64,000 nucleotides of DNA from an uncultured Eubacteriales bacterium. GTDB taxonomy: Bacteria; Bacillota; Clostridia; Oscillospirales; CAG-272. The stretch spans positions 1-64,000 of the forward strand of contig CAKSIP010000004.1 of assembly GCA_934462825.1 (NCBI GenBank). The letters are read 5' to 3'. Below are positions 34,937 to 42,357 of the stretch, in pieces (within the stretch, counting starts at the first letter, position 1; the number at the start of each line of letters is the position of its first letter). Under the pieces are notes generated by a model, which saw only the letters and a list, made by a program, of their open reading frames with translations, was not told the DNA's origin and made no database searches. A program made the translations under genes and the position numbers.

Positions 34937-36133
34937 TTATTTTGCGACCTCCTCTGTTTTCTTTGCTTTGCCGGCAAAAAGCTTTTTCAGCCTTGCTCCG
35001 GGCAACACTTTATATTGTACAAAAAATTCGCATCCGATAATCAAGAACAAGAAAATTCCCAACACGATGTCAGACAGAGCCGTGGAAATTTCAAGACTTG
35101 GCAACGTAGCCACTTCATGCGCGCCCGTTTGCAAAAACACAAACAGGAAAGCGGAAAAGATCATGGTAAAGGGGCTGAATTTAGCCAACCAAGACACCAT
35201 AATGGCCGTAAAACCGCGCCCGGAAAGGGTATTTGGGGAAATGCTCTGTGAGGTTCCCACCAACAAAAAGCCGGCGAGGCCGCAAATAGCGCCCGACAGA
35301 ATCATGGTACGGATGATGACTTTTTTTACATTGATTCCTATATAACGTGCCGTGTTTTCGCTTTCTCCCACAACGGAGATCTCATAGCCGTGCTTACTGT
35401 ATTTCAGGTAAACAAAAATCAAGACCGTTACGATGGCCACGATGATAACCGAAAACAAGCATTTTACCAAGGCATTTTTGGATCCGATCAGCGAATAAAT
35501 CTTCTGTTCGGGATCCAGGAGCCAATAGTCGATGCTGGCGCTTTTCTTGTTCCAAATATTCATAAAGAATTGGATCAGCTGCATCGCTACGTAGTTCATC
35601 ATCAAAGTGAACAGCGTTTCGTTTGTGCCCCATTTTGCTTTGAAAATAGCCGGGATCATCCCCCACAGCGCTCCGGCAACCAAGCTGCTGACAAACATCA
35701 CGACAATCAGCAAAACCGGGGGCATCGTTCCCTTCAGGTAAAACATACAAATGGCTGTGGCCAGACCGCCGATCAAAGCCTGTCCTTCGGCTCCGGTATT
35801 CCAAAAACGCATTTTGAAAGCCGGCGTTACCGCCAAGGACACGCAAAGCAGCACTGCCACTTCTTCCAACACTACCATAAAATTATCTTTGGTTCCGAAA
35901 ACCCCATGGAACATGGTAGTGAAAAATGTAACGGGAGACAGCTTTGTTAAAAACAACACAAGCAGTCCCGACAAAAGCATAGCGGCCAGGATTGCACATA
36001 AGCGAATCAACCAGCCCTTCCACCAAACAAGCTCGCTTCGTTTTATGATGTGGAAAAGCGGATCCCGTGCTTTCTTTTCTTTCGTCGTCACGGCGTCCTG
36101 CGGCGCTTTCACTGTTTTCGCTTCATGACTCAT
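34937..36133 (-). CDS. ABC transporter permease, nucleoside/simple-sugar type (NupP/YufP-like)
   Basis: First permease of the importer. A 398-residue polytopic protein with an unusually basic and polar N-terminal 40 residues, then AFKMRFWNTGAEGQALIGGLA, WGTNETLFTLMMNYVAMQL and VGESENTARYIGINVKKV, all typical of the BmpA-linked permeases. The 11-base overlap with the ATPase gene shows coupling. The C-terminal KLFAGKAKKTEE tail is cytoplasmic. Confidence 0.93.
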   Translation of the reverse strand: MSHEAKTVKAPQDAVTTKEKKARDPLFHIIKRSELVWWKGWLIRLCAILAAMLLSGLLVLFLTKLSPVTFFTTMFHGVFGTKDNFMVVLEEVAVLLCVSLAVTPAFKMRFWNTGAEGQALIGGLATAICMFYLKGTMPPVLLIVVMFVSSLVAGALWGMIPAIFKAKWGTNETLFTLMMNYVAMQLIQFFMNIWNKKSASIDYWLLDPEQKIYSLIGSKNALVKCLFSVIIVAIVTVLIFVYLKYSKHGYEISVVGESENTARYIGINVKKVIIRTMILSGAICGLAGFLLVGTSQSISPNTLSGRGFTAIMVSWLAKFSPFTMIFSAFLFVFLQTGAHEVATLPSLEISTALSDIVLGIFLFLIIGCEFFVQYKVLPGARLKKLFAGKAKKTEEVAK

Positions 36134-37676
36134 GCGAATGCTCTCCTTCCTTTTCGGCTTCGGTTTTTGTCATCAGCAAGCCGATTTCTTCCTTCACCGC
36201 GCTTCTTCCATCGACCAAACCGGTTACACGGCCGGCATTGATCACAAGAATCCGGTCGCACAGCTCAATCAAAACGTCCAAATCTTCTCCCACAAAAACC
36301 ACTGCCACGCCGTTTTCCTTCTGCGCGTTCAGAAGGTTATAAATCATATAGGAGGAGTTGATATCCAAGCCGCGCACGGGATAGGCCGCCATCAGCACGG
36401 ACGGTGCGGCCGCGATTTCGCGTCCCACCAAAACCTTCTGCACGTTGCCGCCCGAAAGACGGCGAACCGGGGTTGTCGCGCCGGGCGTTACCACTTCCAA
36501 GCTTTTGATAATCTTCTCCGCCAATGTTTTAGGCGATTGACGGTTTACAAACAGCGACCGGCCTTTACGATAGCTTCGCAGCATCATATTATCAATAATA
36601 TCCATGTTCCCGACCAATCCCATACCAAGGCGATCCTCAGGAACGAAAGAAAGGCGCACGCCAAGATCCCGAATCTGCATGGGCGTTTTATCGCGGAGAT
36701 TTACGGTTTCTCCGTTTTTGGGGTTATTATACAGGATGCTTCCGCTCTGCAAATGCTGCAAGCCGGCAATGGCCTCCAGCAATTCCCGCTGACCGCTACC
36801 GGCAATGCCGGCAATGCCGAGAATTTCCCCGCTCCGCGCTGTAAACGATATATGATCGAGAATCTTCACGCCTTCGGGGGTGGAAAGCTGGACGTCGGAC
36901 ACAATCAAACGATCCACAGGGTTTTTCGGCTCTGAGCGTTCAATATTCAGCGATATTTTCTTGCCCACCATCATTTCCGTCAGCTGATTTTCATCCGTAT
37001 CTGCGGTTTCCACCGTGGCAACGTGTCTTCCCTTGCGAAGAATTGCCACTCGATCCGAGATCGCAAGCACTTCGTGCATTTTATGCGTAATAATAATGAT
37101 GGATTTTCCGTCCGCTTTCATACGGCGAAGCACGGCAAAAAGCTTATTGGTTTCCTGCGGCGTAAGCACGGCAGTCGGCTCATCCAAGATGAGAATGTTG
37201 GCGCCCCGATAAAGCACCTTGACAATTTCCACCGTTTGCTTTTCCGACACCGACATATTATAAATCTTTTTCTGAGGATCAATCTCGAATCCGTAGCGTT
37301 CCGAGATTTCGGACACGCGTTTCTCAGCGTTTTTCAGGTTATATCTCTCCTGCTCATGAATGCCGAGAATGATATTTTCCGTGGCCGAAAACACATCCAC
37401 CAGCTTAAAATGCTGGTGAATCATTCCGATCCCATACCGGAAGGCATCCTTAGGAGAGGCTATTTTAGCAAGTTTTCCGTCAACGAAGATTTCTCCCTCG
37501 TCGGGGTAATAAATGCCTGTGATCATGTTCATCAGTGTGGTTTTCCCGCTTCCGTTTTCACCGAGAACAGCAAGGATCTCGCCTTTTTTGAGCGACAGAT
37601 CCACATCTTGATTGGCCACAATGCTACCAAAGCTCTTGGTGATATGACGCAGCTCCAATGCGTAAGTTTCTGACAC
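36123..37676 (-). CDS. ABC transporter ATPase with two nucleotide-binding domains (NupO/YufO-like)
   Basis: Duplicated sugar/nucleoside importer ATPase, 517 residues. The first domain has Walker A GENGSGKTTL and Walker B ILILDEPTAVLTPQE, with the degenerate signature NMSVSEKQTVEIVK. The second has the weak Walker A-like GIAGSGQRELLEAIAG, signature RLSGGNVQKVLVGRE and a degenerate Walker B region (VLMAAYPVRGLDINSS). Asymmetric sites of this sort are usual in the family. It follows the BMP lipoprotein gene after 297 bases that hold two large hairpins. Confidence 0.94.
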   Translation of the reverse strand: MSETYALELRHITKSFGSIVANQDVDLSLKKGEILAVLGENGSGKTTLMNMITGIYYPDEGEIFVDGKLAKIASPKDAFRYGIGMIHQHFKLVDVFSATENIILGIHEQERYNLKNAEKRVSEISERYGFEIDPQKKIYNMSVSEKQTVEIVKVLYRGANILILDEPTAVLTPQETNKLFAVLRRMKADGKSIIIITHKMHEVLAISDRVAILRKGRHVATVETADTDENQLTEMMVGKKISLNIERSEPKNPVDRLIVSDVQLSTPEGVKILDHISFTARSGEILGIAGIAGSGQRELLEAIAGLQHLQSGSILYNNPKNGETVNLRDKTPMQIRDLGVRLSFVPEDRLGMGLVGNMDIIDNMMLRSYRKGRSLFVNRQSPKTLAEKIIKSLEVVTPGATTPVRRLSGGNVQKVLVGREIAAAPSVLMAAYPVRGLDINSSYMIYNLLNAQKENGVAVVFVGEDLDVLIELCDRILVINAGRVTGLVDGRSAVKEEIGLLMTKTEAEKEGEHSHES

Positions 37677-37784
37677 GTTTTGTCCCCCTTTATTTCAGGC
37701 TACCGCACGTCTGTGCTTTGGCCAAACGAATCGTTTTCTACTCTTTGATTTGATTTTTTAATCTTTATCTTTATCTTGACTTTT

Positions 37785-37858
37785 GGACTGTTTTCCGTAA
37801 AAAACGCAAAAAGTATCATCACGCTGTCTACGCCTTGTGTTTTTTACGCAAAACAGCC
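37785..37858 (-). promoter_or_regulatory. Large imperfect intercistronic hairpin (BMP-ATPase junction)
   Basis: Arms of about 24 bases (GGACTGTTTTCCGTAAAAAA / TTTTTTACGCAAAACAGCC) pair with three or four mismatches around a 25-base loop. It lies in the 297-base gap after the lipoprotein gene. No gene is seen in this gap. It probably sets the ratio of lipoprotein to transporter mRNA. Confidence 0.55.
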
Positions 37859-37880
37859 TCGGCAAAAACAAGCAAATTAA

Positions 37881-37917
37881 CCCGAAACAGGCGGGCATAA
37901 TGTCCACCTGTTCCGGG
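37881..37917 (-). terminator. Hairpin following BMP lipoprotein gene
   Basis: Minus-strand CCCGGAACAGGTGG pairs with CCGCCTGTTTCGGG around nine bases, 57 bases after the lipoprotein stop. Downstream on the minus strand is TTAATTTGCTTG, moderately T-rich, so partial termination or 3'-end protection is likely. Confidence 0.55.
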
Positions 37918-37973
37918 ATTGCCGTTCACTGAGTTCGGCTGTAACAATCTGCCAACCGCAGAATTATGACAGC

Positions 37974-39224
37974 TTAGTTGTCTACGTTCAGCTCTGTAAT
38001 GCCGTCAATTCTTACATCGAAGTAAGGAGCGGAGCGGAAGTCGGACTCTGCGAAGTAACCGTCTTTGATTACTTCATGGCCTTCCACCTTATAGGAGGTC
38101 TGCTTCTCGCCCTTAACCGTGTAGGAATCGGTCGAGAACACATGAATCTTACCTGCCTCAAAATCCTTAACTACAGCCTTGAGCTTTTCAACTGTATCGC
38201 TGGTTGCTGCATCCTTGTTGAGCTTGCTCAGCACAACCGAACCGGTTGCAAGTGTGCCGCACCAGTTGGCATCAATGGTCTTATTGTTTACTGCACCGTC
38301 GATGATGTAGTAGAAGTAAGGTGCCCAGTTAATAGCAGAAGAAATCACGAACGTCTTGGGGCAGGAAAGAACTGTGCTGCCGTTGTAAGAAACGTTCGGA
38401 ACGCCGGCTGTCTCGCAAGCCTCGGGAGCGCCCATGGAGTCTGCATGCTGGCTGATAAGAACGCATTTGTCGTTTTTGATCAGGGATTCAGCGGCCTGTT
38501 TCTCCTTGGTATAGTCATACCACATTCTGGTGTAACGAACCTTCATGGTAACGTCCGGGCAAACCGATCTTGCGCCGAGGAAGAAGGATGTGTAACCGGA
38601 AACCACTTCTGCGTAGGGGAATGCGCCAACATAACCGATGACGGCTTCTTCCTTCTTGATTTTACCGGAATCAATCATTTCCTTGATCTTCAGGCCGGCA
38701 GCCACACCTGCAAGGTATCTGCCTTCATAAATGGAAGCAAATGCATTGTGGTAGTTGCTGGGAACATTTTCCAAGCCTGCCTGGGTTCCGGTAGCATGGC
38801 AGAACTGAACATTGGGGTTCTCCTGTGCTGCCTTGATCATGTTAGCTTCATGGCCGAAAGAATCGGCAAAAACGATTTTGCAGCCTTTGGTAACCAATCT
38901 CTTAGCGGCATCGTAGCAGTCGTTTCCTTCTTCGGAAATGTTCTTTTCAATAATAATCTGATCGTCTTTCAGGCCGAGGTGTGCTTTTACTTTGTTAACA
39001 GCGTTGATGAAGTTCAGGTCATAAGTGGAGTTTTCATCATGAAGAAGAATGAAACCGATCTTGAAGTCTTCCGGCACGGTAAACTTTGCACCCAATGCCA
39101 CGTCCTCAAGTATCGTAACCTGCTCACCGGTCTTTTCATCTTCCTTTTTGCACGAAGCAAGACCAAGACACAGCGAAGCTGCCATTACCACCACGAGGGC
39201 AAGGGACAGAATTTTCTTGAACAT
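37974..39224 (-). CDS. BMP family ABC transporter substrate-binding lipoprotein
   Basis: Basic membrane protein (BmpA/Med) family, ligand-binding subunit for purine nucleosides in characterised members. The signal peptide ends in the lipobox GLASC (Cys25). The mature protein starts near FKIGFILLHDENSTYDLNF; EGRYLAGVAAG, VGYVGAFPYAEV and ISQHADSMGAPEACE are characteristic. At 416 residues it is somewhat longer than the usual 340-370. It heads the importer operon after an unusually long leader (39225-39608) holding a small ORF. The ATG follows GGAGG. Confidence 0.94.
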   Translation of the reverse strand: MFKKILSLALVVVMAASLCLGLASCKKEDEKTGEQVTILEDVALGAKFTVPEDFKIGFILLHDENSTYDLNFINAVNKVKAHLGLKDDQIIIEKNISEEGNDCYDAAKRLVTKGCKIVFADSFGHEANMIKAAQENPNVQFCHATGTQAGLENVPSNYHNAFASIYEGRYLAGVAAGLKIKEMIDSGKIKKEEAVIGYVGAFPYAEVVSGYTSFFLGARSVCPDVTMKVRYTRMWYDYTKEKQAAESLIKNDKCVLISQHADSMGAPEACETAGVPNVSYNGSTVLSCPKTFVISSAINWAPYFYYIIDGAVNNKTIDANWCGTLATGSVVLSKLNKDAATSDTVEKLKAVVKDFEAGKIHVFSTDSYTVKGEKQTSYKVEGHEVIKDGYFAESDFRSAPYFDVRIDGITELNVDN

Positions 39225-39405
39225 TTTTTGTTCCTCCGTTTTTTGTTTTTTTATGTTATTTTACAAAGGGATATGGCATCCCTAATTGTAACAAAAGAAT
39301 GGGAAATGCACCTTTCACGCTTTTCGCGTGGCGCACACGGCAATGAAAAAAGGCGAAACCGATTACCGCTCTGGCAATTTCATTTCGTCTTATTCCTCTT
39401 GCATT

Positions 39406-39561
39406 CTATATATTTAGAACAGAATTTACACTTTCCCCGTGGTCGTTTTCCGAAAGGGAGGTATAATTTCCTACTTTATTATAAGCATGATAGTTACACT
39501 TATTGCGTTGAATTTGATTATCCATGCCAACGTATGAAAGAAAGCATTTCAAGGACGTCAT
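39406..39561 (-). CDS. Candidate 51-residue small protein in BMP leader
   Basis: An ATG at 39561 follows GGAGG at seven bases and opens a 51-codon frame (starting MTSLKCFLSYVGMD, ending ESVNSVLNI) that stops with TAG at 39406. A TTGTAT-17-TATAAT promoter lies 48 bases upstream. The peptide is hydrophilic, Asn-rich, with two Cys and no membrane helix. I know no family. It is either a small protein or a leader ORF for the BMP operon 182 bases downstream. The rest of the 494-base intergenic stretch (39225-39718) holds the promoter and a small CACGC/GCGTG hairpin near 39320, and no other gene. Confidence 0.45.
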   Translation of the reverse strand: MTSLKCFLSYVGMDNQIQRNKCNYHAYNKVGNYTSLSENDHGESVNSVLNI

Positions 39562-39608
39562 CCCTTTTCCTCCGAAAATCATATTTCTTTTGCAACAAGT
39601 ATAGATAC

Positions 39609-39637
39609 ATTATACACGAAACAACGCAAAAATACAA
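39609..39637 (-). promoter_or_regulatory. Promoter of BMP importer operon and leader ORF
   Basis: Minus-strand TTGTAT (39632-39637), 17-base spacer, TATAAT (39609-39614). It is followed by a leader of about 380 bases before the lipoprotein start. Confidence 0.75.
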
Positions 39638-39718
39638 TAGCCAATCTGCACAATTTTTTAAAAAATGTGACGATTTTGTTCGACAATGTGTTTATTTCGC
39701 CATTTTTTTCATTGACAG

Positions 39719-40576
39719 CTACAGTTTTTCGATCAAATCCGCAATGACTCCGTCACTGCAAGAGCAAAGGCAAAGATCCGCAACTTTTTTGACATCCTCA
39801 TGGGCATTGGACGGGCAAACCGCGACATCGGCCGCCATCAACATGGGAAGATCGTTTTCATAATCGCCGCAAGCATAAATTTTCGGCACGCTGCCCCGGA
39901 GCGCGTAGTACTCCCGCAGGCATGCAATGACGCGTGCTTTGGTGCAACACTTTGTCTGAATTTCAAAATACGTTCCCGAGGATTTGACATATTCATAGCA
40001 AGGGCCAAACTCCTTTTCGCAAGCCGCACGCAAACGGTCAAGCAAATCAGATTCTCCCCGCACCACGATTTTATACCACTCCTCCCCCGTCCACGTTTCG
40101 GGAGGAAGCCAATAATAGGAGCTTCCGAGAATATCCGGCACAAATTCCTGCTGAATATAAGCATTGGACACCGCCACGCCGATACCGTCCTTCGTGGAAA
40201 TTCGGATTCCCAGGGTGGGATCCCAGGTATGCACGAAGCGAGCAACTTGCAAGGCCGTTTCTTTTTTCATATAAACCGGGAGCATGGATTCCTGCTTGCG
40301 GAAATCATACAGATAGGCGCCATTCACCATTCCTCCCGGCGCGTTGGCAATTTGGGCAGCCATGGGGACAGCATTCAAAATAGTCTGATGATTTCTTCCG
40401 CTGGAAAAGGTGAACCGACCGCCTTCTTTTTCAAAAGCCTCAATCGCGCGAAGATTTCTTTCCACCACGGTTTTCTCAAAAGAAAGAAACGTATTATCCA
40501 AATCGCTGACGATCAAAATATTTTCATATTTCCCCGCTTTTCCCACTTTTTCCACGTTTTCCGCTTTTTCCACCAC
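39719..40576 (-). CDS. HAD-superfamily hydrolase, Cof type
   Basis: Cof-type (subfamily IIB) phosphatase for small phosphorylated metabolites. Motif I is VSDLDNTFL, motif II FSSGR, and motifs III-IV are YKIVV with Lys and ACGDYENDLPMLMAADVAV. The N-terminus VEKAENVEKVGKAGK is a low-complexity stretch encoded by a repeat and is not part of the fold. Translation begins at a GTG with GGAG nearby. It is the last gene of the ten-gene array and starts 25 bases after rluD. The substrate is unknown. Confidence 0.9.
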   Translation of the reverse strand: MVEKAENVEKVGKAGKYENILIVSDLDNTFLSFEKTVVERNLRAIEAFEKEGGRFTFSSGRNHQTILNAVPMAAQIANAPGGMVNGAYLYDFRKQESMLPVYMKKETALQVARFVHTWDPTLGIRISTKDGIGVAVSNAYIQQEFVPDILGSSYYWLPPETWTGEEWYKIVVRGESDLLDRLRAACEKEFGPCYEYVKSSGTYFEIQTKCCTKARVIACLREYYALRGSVPKIYACGDYENDLPMLMAADVAVCPSNAHEDVKKVADLCLCSCSDGVIADLIEKL

Positions 40577-40601
40577 TCAAATCTCCTTTTTTTGGTTTCC
40601 G

Positions 40602-41615
40602 TTATCGGCTCATTTTTCTCAGTTTTTGCAAAAGCCGCTGCATGTTGTCCGGAAGCTCGCACGAAAAATGCATTTCCTCCCGTGTAGACGGATGAATCAA
40701 ATGAAGCTCTCCCGCATGCAAGCACTGTCCGTCCATTTCGGCCTGATTATGGCGCCAAAAGGCGGTATTCTCCCCGCCATAAAGCGGATCGCCCAAAATC
40801 GGATGGCCGAGCATAGCCATATGAACCCGAATCTGATGGGTACGTCCCGTTTCCAATTCGCACCGCACAAACGTAAAGCCGGGAAAACGCTCCAGCACTT
40901 GGTAATGCGTAACGGCCGGCTTTGCACTTTGCGCAGGATCGCGCACCACCGCCATTTTTTTTCGGTCGGCAGGGTTCCGTCCGATTGGTGCATTGACCGT
41001 CCCTTCCTCCTCCCGAAGGTTGCCGCAGAGGATGGCGTAATACACGCGGCGAACGGTATGCGTTTTTAGCTGATCGGAAAGGATCGCATGCGCCGCATCG
41101 TTTTTGGCCACGACCAAAAGTCCGCTGGTATCCTTATCAATTCGATGAACGATGCCGGGGCGAATCACGCCGCCCACACCGGATAATGAGCTGCCGCAAT
41201 GATACATGAGTGCATTGGCCAAGGTACCGTTTGGATTGCCGGGCGCCGGATGCACCACCATGCCGGACGGCTTATTCACCACCACAATATCCGCATCCTC
41301 GTACACAATCGCAAGCGGGATGTTTTCAGGAACGCACTCCCAAACCTCCGGCTCCGGATATTGAAGAAAAATCCGGTCGCCGGATTTTACTTTATATTTT
41401 TTTTCTTCGTTTCGATCATTTACCATGACAAGGCCGTTTTCCAGCAAACGCACCACGGCGGCACGGGAAATCCCCGTCATCGCGGCCACTGCCGCATCCA
41501 ACCGCTCCCCGGCCTGCGCTTCCGTCACTGCAAGCAGGGCGTGGTTTTCCAATTCGGCTCCTGCTTTTTCTCTTTCAGCTTCGGTCATGTTTGTCATCGG
41601 CGCTTGGGTTGTCAT
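40602..41615 (-). CDS. rluD: 23S rRNA pseudouridine synthase, RluD/RluA family
   Basis: S4-domain pseudouridine synthase. An S4 domain (GERLDAAVAAMTGISRAAV) precedes the catalytic domain with VVNKPSGMVVHPAPG, the catalytic Asp in VHRIDKDTSGLLV, and LETGRTHQIRVHMAMLGHPILGD split over the core. The RluD type (lspA neighbour, ylyB in Bacillus) fits best. The frame is open to 41696, but that part overlaps the repeat tail of lspA; ATG 41615, or later ATGs at 41597 and 41588, are the likely starts. Overlap with lspA suggests coupling. Confidence 0.92.
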   Translation of the reverse strand: MTTQAPMTNMTEAEREKAGAELENHALLAVTEAQAGERLDAAVAAMTGISRAAVVRLLENGLVMVNDRNEEKKYKVKSGDRIFLQYPEPEVWECVPENIPLAIVYEDADIVVVNKPSGMVVHPAPGNPNGTLANALMYHCGSSLSGVGGVIRPGIVHRIDKDTSGLLVVAKNDAAHAILSDQLKTHTVRRVYYAILCGNLREEEGTVNAPIGRNPADRKKMAVVRDPAQSAKPAVTHYQVLERFPGFTFVRCELETGRTHQIRVHMAMLGHPILGDPLYGGENTAFWRHNQAEMDGQCLHAGELHLIHPSTREEMHFSCELPDNMQRLLQKLRKMSR

Positions 41616-42279
41616 GATTTTTCGTTTCGCCCGTTCTCTCCGAATCGGCCGTTGCGTCTTTTTCGTCTTCGCTTTCACTTTCGCTTTTGCTTTCAACTTC
41701 GTTTTTGCCTTTGCCTTTGCCTTCGTCTTCGCCTTCGCCTTTGCTTTCGTCAGTTACAGGCAAGCACGAAGGTTCGGCGCCGGAGCTTGTAGAAGACGCC
41801 ACCGCAAGTTTTTCTTTTTTTGCCTCTTTCACGATAGAAAGAATCAAGTGCAGCATCAAAAGTCCGGCTCCCACGCAGACAAAAGAATCGGCGACATTGA
41901 AAATATAGCTCCAGACCTTCGGAAAAGCGATAAAATCAATAAAGTCCACAACATATCCAAGGAAAATCCTATCCACCATATTGCCGAGGCCGCCGCCTGC
42001 AATAAACGCAATCGCAATGCAAGCCAGCTGACTTTTCGGCCTCCATCGAACCATATACACGATAATGGCGGCCAACGCCAACGTAGACAGCAAGAGGAAC
42101 ACCCAGCGATGCTCCGACAGTATGCCGAAAGCGGCGCCTTTATTGGTAACGTAGGTAAACTGAAGCACGTTTTTGAGAACGACAAAAGACTCTTTTCCTT
42201 CCAGGCAGATAATCGCCAGCCACTTTGTCATTTGATCCAGGTAAATAATTCCGCACACAATGGCGAAAAACATTCCCAT
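41575..42279 (-). CDS. lspA: Lipoprotein signal peptidase LspA with acidic/basic repeat tail
   Basis: Signal peptidase II, which cleaves prolipoprotein signal peptides. Four membrane helices; YVTNKGAAFGI, GGGLGNMVDRI (catalytic Asp103) and FNVADSFVCVG (catalytic Asp131) are all in place. ATG 42279 follows GGAG and gives a normal N-terminus. The enzyme core ends near residue 152. About 80 more residues follow, an acidic and basic low-complexity tail (GEGEDEGKGKGKNEVE, SKSESESEDEKD). Such tails are not usual for LspA and here come from a GCCTTT/TCGTTT-type DNA repeat. Confidence 0.95.
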   Translation of the reverse strand: MGMFFAIVCGIIYLDQMTKWLAIICLEGKESFVVLKNVLQFTYVTNKGAAFGILSEHRWVFLLLSTLALAAIIVYMVRWRPKSQLACIAIAFIAGGGLGNMVDRIFLGYVVDFIDFIAFPKVWSYIFNVADSFVCVGAGLLMLHLILSIVKEAKKEKLAVASSTSSGAEPSCLPVTDESKGEGEDEGKGKGKNEVESKSESESEDEKDATADSERTGETKNHDNPSADDKHDRS

Positions 42280-42306
42280 ACGTATCTCCTTTCCCTGATT
42301 TTCAAA

Positions 42307-42342
42307 CAAGAAGCTATCGCGCATTTGCGGGACAGCTTCTTG
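42307..42342 (-). promoter_or_regulatory. Intercistronic hairpin between ileS and lspA
   Basis: Arms CAAGAAGCT (42307-42315) and AGCTTCTTG (42334-42342) enclose a second short stem CGCG/CGCA-like pair. It lies 16 bases after the ileS stop and 28 bases before the lspA start. It could attenuate lspA-rluD expression or stabilise ileS mRNA. Confidence 0.5.
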
Positions 42343-42357
42343 CAGGTAAAACTATTT

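Noticed and set aside
39225..39608. Purine riboswitch ahead of the nucleoside importer
   Set aside because: I looked for the conserved purine-aptamer loop sequences and a three-way junction and found neither.
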